Below, in pieces: positions 1-8,906 of a stretch of DNA of 64,000 nucleotides. The notes beneath the pieces were generated by a model, which saw only the letters and a program-made list of their open reading frames with translations, did not search any database and had not been told where the DNA came from. The number at the start of each line of letters is the position of its first letter. The stretch's first letter is position 1. The position numbers and the translations under genes were made by a program. Source of the stretch: G963556115 sp963667375 (lineage in GTDB: Bacteria > Planctomycetota > SZUA-567); assembly GCA_963667375.1 (NCBI GenBank), contig OY763323.1:1984001-2048000 (forward strand), given 5' to 3'.

Positions 1-222
1 GGCAATCTGTTTATCTATGTCGCTTTCAGCTACAGGCCACTGTGCAGTAACGTTTACCCCCAGCTCTTTTCCGGCTATTAGAGCCCCTGACATGACAATC
101 TGCCAGTACTCCGATTCACTGGATTTCATAATTACACTTATTCTCGGCTCTGCAGCAGTCGCTGGCAGAGTGCAAAATAAAGAGTATACGGCTAACAATA
201 CAACAGCAAAAAACCTATACAT
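1..222 (-). CDS. Periplasmic sugar-binding-type ABC substrate-binding protein, N-terminal part
   Basis: The gene runs off the left edge; 74 codons are visible from an ATG at 222. The protein starts MYRFFAVVLLAVYSLFC and ends its signal peptide near LPATAAE, so it should be exported to the periplasm. The mature part (PRISVIMKSSESEYWQIVMSGALIAGKEL, described here in pieces: an opening beta strand, then a YWQIVMSGA helix) follows the start of the ribose/galactose-binding family (Peripla_BP_4). It is divergent from an NtrC-type regulator and an ABC-ATPase-like histidine kinase, which suggests that these sense the same transport system. The ligand cannot be told from this fragment. The plus-strand reading frame over the same bases is a shadow. 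Confidence 0.7.
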   Translation of the reverse strand, partial: MYRFFAVVLLAVYSLFCTLPATAAEPRISVIMKSSESEYWQIVMSGALIAGKELGVNVTAQWPVAESDIDKQIA

Positions 223-872
223 AAATAAACGGGTTTCTGATACACGAATCAACAAAACTTAATTATTACACTTTCAGACTTGATGTTATTAAATTATAAT
301 CAAATGGTGTTCCAGATTTATGAGTTTTTGTTGAAAATACTGTTTGTTCGTTTTTACACGGAGAAATACCGCTTATAAACAATATTTGAAACATATGTGA
401 CGCATGCTGCCGGGTAATATGAAATATTTTATGTGTATTTTGTATACAGTAAGAGTGTTTATCTGTGTAAAAGCTATACAATTTCGGTTCGGTATTGACA
501 AATGTTACATTATTCCGGAGTCAGATGTATATATTGATAAGTATTGATGCTTTATTTGCGTTTGAAATAAAAGTGTTGATACTGGTAAATATATTAGTGT
601 GTAATATATTATAGATGATATTTGTAATTTTGTAATTCCAATCTGCGGCTATTTTTCTTGCATAGCCTGTTTCTCTGGTGTATATTTATTACACAGGTTT
701 GTGTTTGTGGGTAAATATTATACAATTTATACATTATAAATAATGGGTTTTGTTAGTTATTGTATTAGGCGTTCAGTGGAATTTGTAAGCGTAGCGGTGT
801 ACTGCTGCGTGCAAGTAAGAGATTGGATCTGCTTTTTTGATGGTATTGATATAAGTAAGATTACAGGTTTTG
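223..872. other. Divergent intergenic region, about 650 bp
   Basis: AT-rich sequence between the divergent binding-protein gene and the NtrC-type regulator. It should hold both promoters. I looked for a sigma-54 promoter (GGCAC-N5-TTGCA type), expected if the NtrC regulator controls the binding-protein gene, and did not find a convincing one. No RNA gene or coding frame is recognised. Confidence 0.4.
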
Positions 873-2195
873 ATGAATAAAATACTGGTTATTGATGATA
901 ATTACAAAATATATAAGAGCCTGGAGCTCAATCTGAAAAAGGAGGGTTTTCAGAGTGCGGCCGCTTTGAATTCGGTTGAAGCTTTGGAGGCGCTTAAAAA
1001 TGCGCGTCCAGATATTATCCTTCTGGATTTGGCGTTGCGTGAAGAGAGCGGTCTGGATTTGTTACGGGATATAAAGAAGCTGGATTCTTCGGTACCGGTG
1101 ATAATGATAACCGGTTACGGAACGTTGGAGTCTGCCGTAAAGGCCATCAAACTCGGGGCGTTTGATTTTCTGGAGAAACCGTTACAGTTTGAGAAGCTGC
1201 TCAGCACTATTAATAATGCGCTGGAAATGACCAAGTTAAAAAATGAAAATCGGGAGCTCAAAGAAAAAATAAATATTAAGCGCAGCGGTATTATTACACA
1301 GAATCAGCAGATGCTGGAGATCTGTGAGAAGGCGTGCAAACTTGCGATTACCGATATTCCGATTCTGATTACCGGCGAGAGCGGTACTGGTAAGGAGCTT
1401 ATTGCGGATATGATTCATGAAAGTTCCGGCAGGAAGGACAAGAGTCTGGTAAAGCTGAATTGTTCAGCTCTTTCTGAACAGCTTCTTGACAGTGAACTTT
1501 TCGGGCATGAAAAGGGTGCATTTACCGGGGCGGTTGATTTTCATCGCGGGGTGTTTGAACAGGCTTGCGGTGGTTCTCTGCATCTTGATGAGATTGGGGA
1601 TATGGCGCTTTCAACACAGGCAAAAATACTGCGGGCGATACAGTATGGCGAGATCAGGCGTATCGGCGGTACTGCTCAGATAAAGGTTGATGTACGTTTT
1701 ATTGCTTCCACCAATAAGGATTTGAGTTCGCTTATTGAGCAGGGGCTCTTCCGTGAGGACCTGATGTATCGTCTGAATGCGTCCTGTATACATCTGCCGC
1801 CCCTGCGTGAGCGCAAGGAGGATATTCCGGTTCTTGCCGCCACTTTTATCAGAGAATTTCAGAGGGAAGGGGAGAGCAGAAATCTGTCGGAGCTGGCGCT
1901 GGAAAAGCTTATGAGTTATGATTGGGACGGTAATGTCCGGGAACTGCGGAATATTATCCGCGTTACGCTGGCACTCACTGATAGAGAGGTTATTGAGGAG
2001 GATGCGATAAACCTGCCCGAAAAGGTGATGGTGGTGAATTCACCGGTGCTTGATGGTGATCTGAGGTCTTCGGAGCGTCTGATGATTGTAGATGCGCTTA
2101 GTGCTACCGGGAATAACCGTTCGGCGGCTGCGGCAAAGCTTGGAATAAGTCGTAAGACGCTATACAATAAAATTGATAAATATGGAATAAAGTAG
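873..2195 (+). CDS. NtrC-family sigma-54-dependent response regulator
   Basis: About 440 residues in the usual three-part order. The receiver domain (1-120) has acidic residues D8-D9 and the phosphoacceptor D52 (ILLDLAL). The AAA+ domain carries Walker A GESGTGKE, the sigma-54 contact loop GAFTGA and a Walker B-like LHLDEIGD. A Fis-type helix-turn-helix closes the protein (NRSAAAAKLGISRKTLYNKI). With GAFTGA intact it should activate sigma-54 RNA polymerase when phosphorylated. The ATG at 873 is preferred to the in-frame TTG at 870. Its stop codon directly abuts the ATG of the next gene, a histidine kinase, so the two are translationally coupled and very likely partners. The target is unknown; the divergent binding-protein gene is the obvious candidate. 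Confidence 0.93.
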   Translation: MNKILVIDDNYKIYKSLELNLKKEGFQSAAALNSVEALEALKNARPDIILLDLALREESGLDLLRDIKKLDSSVPVIMITGYGTLESAVKAIKLGAFDFLEKPLQFEKLLSTINNALEMTKLKNENRELKEKINIKRSGIITQNQQMLEICEKACKLAITDIPILITGESGTGKELIADMIHESSGRKDKSLVKLNCSALSEQLLDSELFGHEKGAFTGAVDFHRGVFEQACGGSLHLDEIGDMALSTQAKILRAIQYGEIRRIGGTAQIKVDVRFIASTNKDLSSLIEQGLFREDLMYRLNASCIHLPPLRERKEDIPVLAATFIREFQREGESRNLSELALEKLMSYDWDGNVRELRNIIRVTLALTDREVIEEDAINLPEKVMVVNSPVLDGDLRSSERLMIVDALSATGNNRSAAAAKLGISRKTLYNKIDKYGIK

Positions 2196-4001
2196 ATGCC
2201 GGCAAATCCACTGCTCTCAACCAAATCTTTAACCTACTACCATAAAGATGTTAAAGCCATTGACCGGGTTAATTTTGAGCTTTATCCGGGTGAGATACAT
2301 GCTCTGATCGGTAATCACGGTGAGGGTAAGACTCTTCTGTGTCAGCTTTTATCCGGTGATATTGAGCCGGATCAGGGGCTTATTTCTCTGCAGCGTTCGG
2401 TGGAACAGGGTAAAGGCAGAGATTCACTCGAGGTCGTCTGGAAAGCACCGGCAATCTATGAACAGCTGACTGTGGGGGAGAATCTGGTACTGGGAACTCA
2501 GGACGGCTGGCGCCGGGTGTTTGCAACTGAGAATGCGATGATCCGTAAGGCGCAGCGCTGGCTTGAAAAAATTGAGGTTGAGCTTCCGGCACATAAAAAA
2601 GCCTATACTCTGAGCCTGAGTGATAAGGTTGTGCTCAATATATTACGCCGCCTTTACCGTCGTCCCAAGGTATTAATTCTTGATCAGGCACTGGAAAATC
2701 TGGCTCCTAAGAGTATGAAGAAGCTTACCGGACTGTTGCGTGAACATGCGGACAGGGGGAATGCGGTGCTCTGGGTTACCCATAATCTGGATGTTGTCAG
2801 CTGGCTGGCGGATCGTCTGAGTATTTTTCGGCAGGGCAAAATTATCTTTACCGAAGTAACGACCGGTCTGGTCCGTAATAATCTGATAGAACTCTGTTAC
2901 GCGCATCTTACCGATGATGAGGATTCTTCCGTGATGAAGGAGACTTCATTCCATGATATGCTGTATTATATGGATGCGATGCTGCAGAAACTGCCGCTGC
3001 CCATTATTATGATAGATAAGAATGATAATGTGGTCTATTCAAATCTGGTTGCCAAGAATTTTCTGCATGAGGAGTTCTCCGGCGTGAACAGTATAATTGA
3101 GGTCTTTACATTGCTGGGGCTGACGCGGTTCATCGAGCTTTTAAAGGAGCATGTGATAAAGGGCGAGAGTATCAATGCCACGCATCCGGTGACACTTTTT
3201 GGTATGGCTTATGTCTTCAATATTCGGGTTCAGTATATCAGTGATGATGCGCCTGAAGGCGGAAGAATTATAATGCTGGAAGATGTGACGATGGAGGAGA
3301 ATATCCGTGAGCAGGCCAATCTTTCGGCCAATCTCTCAGCTTTGGGGCTGCTGGCGGCAGGAGTTTCGCATGAGATAAATAATCCTCTGGGTATAATCGA
3401 GAATTATGCGAGTTATCTGGCCTCAGAGGTCAGGGGCGGGGATTCGGTGCAGGCCGTAAAACAGATTCGGGAAGAGGTGCAGGAGATCCACCGCATAACC
3501 AATAATCTCAAGGCATTTTCCGGGACTGACGCGGTTGAGAGTGAGATATTTGATATCTCCGAGTCGGTAAATTATCTGATAACTCTTCTGCGGTTTGAGG
3601 CTAAAAAACGCGAAGTGGATATTCTCTGGGAGGCTCCGGGGCGGGCTATTCTGGTAGATGCTTCACGCGCGGAGATACGCCAGGTACTGCTCAATCTCTT
3701 CAATAACAGCTTTGATGCACTGGAGAATAATGGCTTTATCAAGGTTGCTCTGGGGACAGAGTCCGATGAGATAATACTTGCAATTGAGGATAATGGCTGC
3801 GGGATACCCTTTGAAAATCCGGCAGATATCTTTATGCCCTTCAATTCTACCAAGAAGTCTACCGGCACCAATCATGGGCTTGGTCTATCAATTGTCTATA
3901 ACCTTATTCAGCGGCATAAAGGTCGGATCTCAGTTGAAAACCTGCAACCTCGCGGCTGCAGATTCACTATGTGTTTTCCGCTGGTCAGCAGCAGAGATTA
4001 G
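2196..4001 (+). CDS. ABC-ATPase-like domain fused to a PAS histidine kinase
   Basis: 601 residues with no membrane segment. Residues 5-235 are an ABC ATPase most like the first half of sugar-importer ATPases (RbsA/MglA): Walker A GNHGEGKT (39-46) is intact and a switch histidine is present (H196). The Walker B segment reads LILDQALE, so the catalytic glutamate is glutamine (Q164), and the signature motif reads LSLSDK instead of LSGGQ. The domain should bind but hardly hydrolyse ATP. A PAS-like region follows (about 255-370), then a HisKA H-box SHEINNPLG with H392, and a HATPase_c domain with N-box LLNLFNNSFDAL, DNGCGIP and GLGLSIV. Kinase motifs are intact, so it can phosphorylate the preceding NtrC regulator. 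Inference: the dead ABC module docks on a sugar permease and reports transport state to the kinase. Confidence 0.88.
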   Translation: MPANPLLSTKSLTYYHKDVKAIDRVNFELYPGEIHALIGNHGEGKTLLCQLLSGDIEPDQGLISLQRSVEQGKGRDSLEVVWKAPAIYEQLTVGENLVLGTQDGWRRVFATENAMIRKAQRWLEKIEVELPAHKKAYTLSLSDKVVLNILRRLYRRPKVLILDQALENLAPKSMKKLTGLLREHADRGNAVLWVTHNLDVVSWLADRLSIFRQGKIIFTEVTTGLVRNNLIELCYAHLTDDEDSSVMKETSFHDMLYYMDAMLQKLPLPIIMIDKNDNVVYSNLVAKNFLHEEFSGVNSIIEVFTLLGLTRFIELLKEHVIKGESINATHPVTLFGMAYVFNIRVQYISDDAPEGGRIIMLEDVTMEENIREQANLSANLSALGLLAAGVSHEINNPLGIIENYASYLASEVRGGDSVQAVKQIREEVQEIHRITNNLKAFSGTDAVESEIFDISESVNYLITLLRFEAKKREVDILWEAPGRAILVDASRAEIRQVLLNLFNNSFDALENNGFIKVALGTESDEIILAIEDNGCGIPFENPADIFMPFNSTKKSTGTNHGLGLSIVYNLIQRHKGRISVENLQPRGCRFTMCFPLVSSRD

Positions 4002-4255
4002 ACGTGAAAACCGGTATATTTGCTGAATCTTAGGCTGAAATTATATCGTGAGTATTTTATGTCTGCATATCATATAAGCATCTTCTGATTAATTACTGAT
4101 AGTTATTGCTTAAATATCCCGGGTCATTATACTATATATGTAAATGTCACCGTATGCTTGTTGGTTTTCAGGTAAAGTGAATCCGCATTAGTGTTTGGTG
4201 AATTGATGTATGTTTTCGGAATTATGTTTCGGGCTTTTGTATAAAGGTTACTTTT

Positions 4256-4900
4256 ATGATTGATCTGCATACGCATACTTTTTTGTCGGATGGTGAGCTC
4301 TGTCCTGCTGAGCATATCAGGTGGGCCGAGGTCGCCGGTTATAAGGTTCTGGGGTTTGCCGATCATGTGGGGCTGGCAACGATTCCGGTAACTTTGCCAG
4401 TACTCATCGCCGCGGCGAAAAAGGAGAATGAACTTGGATATATGCGGGTGGTTGCCGGTGTGGAATTGACTCATGTCCGGCCTGAACATATCAAGGAAGG
4501 AACAGAGCTCGCCCGGTCGTTGGGAGCGGAGGTGGTGATTGTGCATGGCGAGACTATCTCTGAAGATGTGAAACCTGGAACCAATCTTGCCGCTATAGAA
4601 GCCGGGGTCGATATTCTCGCTCATCCCGGTCTTATAACTCCTGAGGAGGTCAAACTGGCTGCTCAAAATGGGGTGCGTCTTGAAATTACCGCCAAGCCTG
4701 GGCATGCATTGTGCAACGGTCATGTGGCCAGACTGGCTCAGGAATATGGTGCGCAGCTGATTTTCAGTTCTGATTCGCATTCACATTCACAGATGTGTAC
4801 CAAGGAGTTTGCACTCAAGGTCATTAAAGGTGCGGCAATCAGTGACGAAGTGGCTGAGGACATGTTTGTGCAGGCGCAGCGCTTCGTTGACAGTCTGTAG
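4256..4900 (+). CDS. PHP-domain phosphoesterase, histidinol-phosphatase-like
   Basis: 214 residues covering one PHP domain. The metal-binding motif DLHTHTFLSDGE is at the N-terminus, ADHVG follows near residue 38, VVAGVEL near 64, the HGE motif near 101, AHPGL near 124, and the closing SSDSHSH motif near 177. These are the metal-ligand positions of the PHP family, which hydrolyses phosphate monoesters such as histidinol phosphate. The annotation stays general because histidine-biosynthesis genes are not nearby. The ATG at 4256 follows an AAAGG ribosome site. It stands just upstream of gltX in the same direction with a 64-bp gap, and may be cotranscribed. Confidence 0.85.
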   Translation: MIDLHTHTFLSDGELCPAEHIRWAEVAGYKVLGFADHVGLATIPVTLPVLIAAAKKENELGYMRVVAGVELTHVRPEHIKEGTELARSLGAEVVIVHGETISEDVKPGTNLAAIEAGVDILAHPGLITPEEVKLAAQNGVRLEITAKPGHALCNGHVARLAQEYGAQLIFSSDSHSHSQMCTKEFALKVIKGAAISDEVAEDMFVQAQRFVDSL

Positions 4901-4964
4901 CTTATGAACTATGGAACAATTGAAATTATGTTTTTTGCTATAATTTAGAAGTGGAGATGATACT

Positions 4965-6566
4965 TTGATTCGTACAAGATTTGCACCGAGCCCGACCGGT
5001 AATGTTCATATTGGTAATATCCGTGTGGCTATCTTTAACTGGCTGTATGCCAAGAGCGTTGGCGGGGAGTTTGTTATCCGGGTTGAGGATACAGATTTAC
5101 AGCGTTCGACCCCTGAGGCCATTGAAAAGATGTTTGACGCTCTGCGCTGGCTGGGACTTGATTATGATGGGGAACCATTTTATCAGACAGCTGCAGCCGA
5201 GACTCATAAGGCGGCAGCGGTCAAACTGCTCGAGAGTAATTTTGCCTGTACTGCCGGTGAGGGTGAGCCGGTATATCTGAGAATATGCAAGGAACTCTTT
5301 GATCCTTCCTTTATTACTGAGCCTCGGGACAGTGCGGAGATAAAATGGAAGGATGGTGAGCTTGTAGCTGATAATGAAACGATTCTGCATACGGTAACCT
5401 CACCCAATAGCGGGGAAACTTATAAGACTCCTGTTAACTGGGATACGCTGACCGATTCAGTGCTGCTGCTTGAAGACGGCACTGAAATTGCCGGTTCGCA
5501 GATACGCGGCAAACTCTCCGCGGAACCGGTCTCATTGTCTGAAGTGGCTGGTGGTAAGGTTGTCGGGGTACGCTTTCTGCGGCGTTATGTTTATTTTGAT
5601 GATCTTGTTCTCGGGCGTTGCGAGAAGCCGGTTGATTCGCTGCGTAATCTGGTAATCGTCCGCAGTGACGGCAGTCCGGTGTTCCATATCGCGAATGTTA
5701 TTGATGATGCTTCACAGGAAGTGACACATATTTTACGCGGAAATGATCATGTTGAAAATACCTACCGTCATCTTTTTATCTTCAAAGCGCTGGGGCTGAC
5801 ACCGCCGGCATACGGACATTTCCCTATGATTGTAAATGCCAAGGGAAAACCTTACTCCAAGCGCGATGGTGATGCTTATGTCGGTGATTTCAAGGAAAAG
5901 GGTTTTCTGCCGCAGGCACTCTTCAACTTTCTCGCTCTCTGCGGCTGGTCACCCGGTGATGACCGTGAGGTTATGAGCAAGGAGGAGATGGCAGAGGCGT
6001 TCAGCCTCGATAAGGTCAATTCTTCTGCGGCTCAGTTTGATCTCACGAAGCTTGCCTGGATGAATCAGCAGTATCTGCAGCGTATTGATTTTGCAGAATT
6101 TGTGGCTTTAGTCCGTAAAGAAACGGAGAAGGCCGGTCTTGATATTGCTTCTAGAGGTGATGAATGGTTTGAAAAGCTTGCCGGAACTCAGCGTGAACGA
6201 ATAGCTCAGGTGGCGGACTTTATCACCAATACCACTTACTTTTTCAGTGCCGATTATGAGTATGTTCCCAAGGCGGTCAAGAAAAATCTGCTCAAGAATG
6301 ACGGGGAAGGTCTGGCTGTACTGCGTGAGCTGTCGCACTTGATTACGGATATGTCTGAGTGGAATGATGAGGCGATTGAGAAAGCACTTCAGGATTTTGC
6401 TGAAAGTAGAGGTTTGATGATGGGGCTGGTTGCTCAGCCGCTGCGTGTTGCCTGTACCGGATCTACTGTCAGCCCGGGTATAGGTGAGACGTTATATCTT
6501 ATTGGTAAGGATGAGGTTTTGAAGCGTATTGAGCGGACACTTGCTGAGATTCAGCCAGAGGTCTGA
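4965..6566 (+). CDS. gltX: Glutamyl-tRNA synthetase with unusual insertion
   Basis: Class I synthetase charging tRNA-Glu, 533 residues against a usual 460-500. It starts with TTG, preceded by GGAG; the protein opens with IRTRFAPSPTGNVHIGNIR, including the HIGH-type motif, then VEDTDLQRS. The KMSKS-type motif appears as YSKRDGD. Between residues about 90 and 205 the usual cysteine-rich zinc region (CxC...YxxxC) is missing and is replaced by a longer segment rich in beta-strand-like sequence (from YLRICKELFDP to FDDLVLG). The anticodon-binding half is present and the protein ends normally. Discriminating or non-discriminating specificity cannot be told from sequence alone. Confidence 0.93.
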   Translation: MIRTRFAPSPTGNVHIGNIRVAIFNWLYAKSVGGEFVIRVEDTDLQRSTPEAIEKMFDALRWLGLDYDGEPFYQTAAAETHKAAAVKLLESNFACTAGEGEPVYLRICKELFDPSFITEPRDSAEIKWKDGELVADNETILHTVTSPNSGETYKTPVNWDTLTDSVLLLEDGTEIAGSQIRGKLSAEPVSLSEVAGGKVVGVRFLRRYVYFDDLVLGRCEKPVDSLRNLVIVRSDGSPVFHIANVIDDASQEVTHILRGNDHVENTYRHLFIFKALGLTPPAYGHFPMIVNAKGKPYSKRDGDAYVGDFKEKGFLPQALFNFLALCGWSPGDDREVMSKEEMAEAFSLDKVNSSAAQFDLTKLAWMNQQYLQRIDFAEFVALVRKETEKAGLDIASRGDEWFEKLAGTQRERIAQVADFITNTTYFFSADYEYVPKAVKKNLLKNDGEGLAVLRELSHLITDMSEWNDEAIEKALQDFAESRGLMMGLVAQPLRVACTGSTVSPGIGETLYLIGKDEVLKRIERTLAEIQPEV

Positions 6567-6598
6567 TCCCGGGCGGTTGTTGCATTGTTCTGATTGTC

Positions 6599-6636
6599 AT
6601 TATACGCAGCCCGCAAGAACGTTGGCTGCGTATAAT
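6599..6636 (+). terminator. Hairpin after gltX
   Basis: A perfect 13-bp inverted repeat (ATTATACGCAGCC and GGCTGCGTATAAT) with a 12-nt loop stands 32 bp after gltX. No clear T-run follows, so termination is likely but not certain. Confidence 0.5.
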
Positions 6637-6901
6637 ATAATTATGCTAGAATATGGATATATTATTTCTGCTTTTCTTGAAATAAATTGCAGTCTGGCGG
6701 TAAGTAGTTAGTGTAAAATTGTAATTACCTTTTAAGAATTTTGGGTTATGGTTTGGCGATAATTATGGAGGCCATTGTTCGTTAGTGCCGCAGAACTTGG
6801 GTAAATATATTTTTTATGGATATCTTTCGGTAAAAATTCGATAATACGGTGAATAGAGGTATATTTATTTCTCACAACCTTGATTATAAGGAAGCCTTTT
6901 A
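6637..6901. other. AT-rich gap upstream of the mreB locus
   Basis: Together with the preceding hairpin this makes a 335-bp gap. It presumably contains the promoter for the membrane coiled-coil gene and mreB. I see no RNA gene and no conserved element in it. Confidence 0.3.
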
Positions 6902-7696
6902 ATGAAGAGGAAAGCGGATTTTTTTCTGATTTCAAAGCCTGGTGCGGGTGTATTTTTTAGCTGGATTGCACTTTCGGCAGCGATTTTTTTTGGTGCCTAT
7001 TCGATTAGAATCTTCGGAATGTATCAGGATACGGTGAGTGAGGTCGGTGATGTCAAGAGTCGGGAGCGGGAACTTTCCTACCGTCTGGAGATGGCATCGG
7101 CTAAGATTAATGATTCTGTAGAGACAATCAAGTGGTCTAATCTGCAGATTGAACGGTTGCGTAAACGTAATGATGATATCCTGAAAAAAACCGCAAATTT
7201 GCGTAAGCTGCTCTATGCGGCAATAAAGAAGAATCAGGCGGTTAAAGCAGAGAGTGAGGCTGAAGCACAGGAGGAATTGAGCGCGGTCAATCCCCGGGCG
7301 GCACATAAAGCCGGTTCGGAGGATAGAATTGATTCTCCTGCGGATATTCTTGGTGAGGATCTACTCTTTCCTGAGCTGACGGCCGCTACTGCGGAGGGAG
7401 ATCTGGAAAAAATAGTGGCTCAGAGTGCCAGTCTTAATAATAATTCCAGGGAGGTTGTGGCAGAAGTTTTGACCTATAATCCCAGCAGTAAAAAAGTTTT
7501 CATCAATCTCGGGCGCAGCAACGCCAGAATTAGTGAAGGAAACAGGTTTGCAATCTGGCGTGATGGCAAGCATGTTACCGATGTACGGGTAGCGCAGGTT
7601 CATGCGGTTACCAGTACCTGCGATATTATCAGTCCGGTGGTTGACGGTATCTGTTCCGGTGACACCGCGGAACTGATCAAGGTCTCCGCGTATTAG
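6902..7696 (+). CDS. Membrane-anchored coiled-coil protein next to mreB (mreC-like position)
   Basis: 264 residues. One membrane segment (about 16-38, VFFSWIALSAAIFFGAYSI) is followed by a long coiled coil (about 50-115, with many K/R/E and heptad leucines). An acidic linker follows, then a C-terminal beta-rich domain (about 185-260: AEVLTYNPSSKKVFINLG, ISEGNRFAIWRDG, GICSGDTAELIKV). This layout of helix, coiled coil and beta domain resembles MreC, but the C-terminal segment looks more like the small barrel seen in FlgT-type proteins than the MreC core, and I do not see enough to call it mreC. It lies 48 bp upstream of mreB in the same direction, so a role in envelope or cell-shape scaffolding is inferred. 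Confidence 0.7.
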   Translation: MKRKADFFLISKPGAGVFFSWIALSAAIFFGAYSIRIFGMYQDTVSEVGDVKSRERELSYRLEMASAKINDSVETIKWSNLQIERLRKRNDDILKKTANLRKLLYAAIKKNQAVKAESEAEAQEELSAVNPRAAHKAGSEDRIDSPADILGEDLLFPELTAATAEGDLEKIVAQSASLNNNSREVVAEVLTYNPSSKKVFINLGRSNARISEGNRFAIWRDGKHVTDVRVAQVHAVTSTCDIISPVVDGICSGDTAELIKVSAY

Positions 7697-7744
7697 AAGT
7701 TTTTTTATAATTATTGTGCCAGAACAGCAGAGTGAATACAGGTA

Positions 7745-8806
7745 ATGATATTTTTTGATCGTCTTTTCGGGTTTTTCAGCAGAGATATGGGTATCGATCT
7801 TGGTACCTGTAATACCCTTGTATATGTACGTGGTGAAGGGGTAGTCCTCTGTGAACCTTCGGTTGTTGCTGTCTGGAAAGGGACTAATAATGTTCTCAAT
7901 GATGGGCAGGCTGTAGGTACCAGAGCCAAGATGATGGTTGGACGTACACCTGGAAATATTGTGGCAGTGCGTCCTCTGAAGGATGGTGTTATTGCTGATT
8001 TTGAAATAACCGAAGCGATGCTTCGGTATTTTATATGCAGTGTGCATAATCAGCATAAGTGGGTGAGGCCGCGGGTTGTAGTATCTGTGCCCAGTGGTAT
8101 TACCGAGGTTGAGAAAAAAGCTGTAACTATCTCTGCTGAGCGCGCAGGAGCACGTAAGGTCTATCTTATTGAAGAACCGGTGGCGGCCGCGATAGGGGTA
8201 GGTATGCCGATTGATGAGCCGGTGGGGAATATGATTGTTGATATCGGCGGCGGCACGACCGAGGTGGCAATTATTTCGATGATGGGAATGGTTAACTTTG
8301 AGAGTCTGCGTATTGCCGGTGACAAACTTGATGAAGCGATTATCAACTATATGAAGCGTCAGCACAATCTTGTCGTCGGGGAGTCGACTGCAGAAAGAAT
8401 AAAGATTGAAATCGGTAGTGCTTTTAAGCTGGATGAAGAGCTTACAACCGAGGTTATGGGGCGGGATCAGGTAAAGGGGCTGCCGCGTTCGATAACAGTG
8501 CGCAGTGAAGAGATCCGGGAAGCAATCAAGGAACCAGTTGATGCCATTGTAAATTCTGTTCTCAATACCCTTGAGGGCGCACCTCCCGATCTTGCCGGTG
8601 ATATATATACGCGTGGCGTATTTCTGGCCGGTGGCGGAGCACTGCTGCGGGGACTGGATAAGCTGATAACTAAAGAGACCAGAGGTATACCGGTGCATAT
8701 ACCTGAAGATCCTTTGCGCGCGGTTGTAAAGGGAACCGGGATATTTCTTGAAGAACTGGATCATTTTGGTCCTGCCCTTGAATCACAGCATGGTGAGAGG
8801 ACTTAG
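7745..8806 (+). CDS. mreB: Rod shape-determining actin homologue MreB
   Basis: 353 residues, the standard length. The actin-fold nucleotide motifs are visible: phosphate-1 MGIDLGTCNTLVYVRG, the connecting VVVSVPSGITEVEKKAV, EEPVAAAIGVGMP, phosphate-2 VDIGGGTTEVAIIS and the adenosine motif FLAGGGALLRGL. An N-terminal amphipathic segment (IFFDRLFGFFSRD) fits membrane attachment. MreB polymerises under the inner membrane and guides lateral cell-wall synthesis. It is preceded by a membrane coiled-coil gene; a terminator follows, so the locus ends here. Confidence 0.97.
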   Translation: MIFFDRLFGFFSRDMGIDLGTCNTLVYVRGEGVVLCEPSVVAVWKGTNNVLNDGQAVGTRAKMMVGRTPGNIVAVRPLKDGVIADFEITEAMLRYFICSVHNQHKWVRPRVVVSVPSGITEVEKKAVTISAERAGARKVYLIEEPVAAAIGVGMPIDEPVGNMIVDIGGGTTEVAIISMMGMVNFESLRIAGDKLDEAIINYMKRQHNLVVGESTAERIKIEIGSAFKLDEELTTEVMGRDQVKGLPRSITVRSEEIREAIKEPVDAIVNSVLNTLEGAPPDLAGDIYTRGVFLAGGGALLRGLDKLITKETRGIPVHIPEDPLRAVVKGTGIFLEELDHFGPALESQHGERT

Positions 8807-8850
8807 GGGCGGTTTGACTTGACTTTGATACAGCTTTTGTTAATATTAAG

Positions 8851-8884
8851 AGTCGGAATTATTGTATAATTCCGGCTATTTTTG
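8851..8884 (+). terminator. Rho-independent terminator after mreB
   Basis: An 11-bp stem (AGTCGGAATTA with TAATTCCGGCT, one G-T pair), a 5-nt loop and an ATTTTTG tail. Confidence 0.75.
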
Positions 8885-8906
8885 TATTTAGAAGAATGGA
8901 GAACCT

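Noticed and set aside
17..262. 81-codon plus-strand frame at the left edge
   Set aside because: The minus strand over the same bases encodes a good signal peptide and binding-protein start; the plus frame has no ribosome site or similarity.
223..872. Sigma-54 promoter for the binding-protein gene
   Set aside because: Searched for GGCAC-N5-TTGCA on both strands and found no good match.
4127..4780. 217-codon minus-strand frame over the PHP gene
   Set aside because: Antisense shadow of a gene with intact PHP motifs.
7361..8764. 467-codon minus-strand frame over mreB
   Set aside because: It is antisense to the clearly conserved mreB; the product has no recognisable domain.
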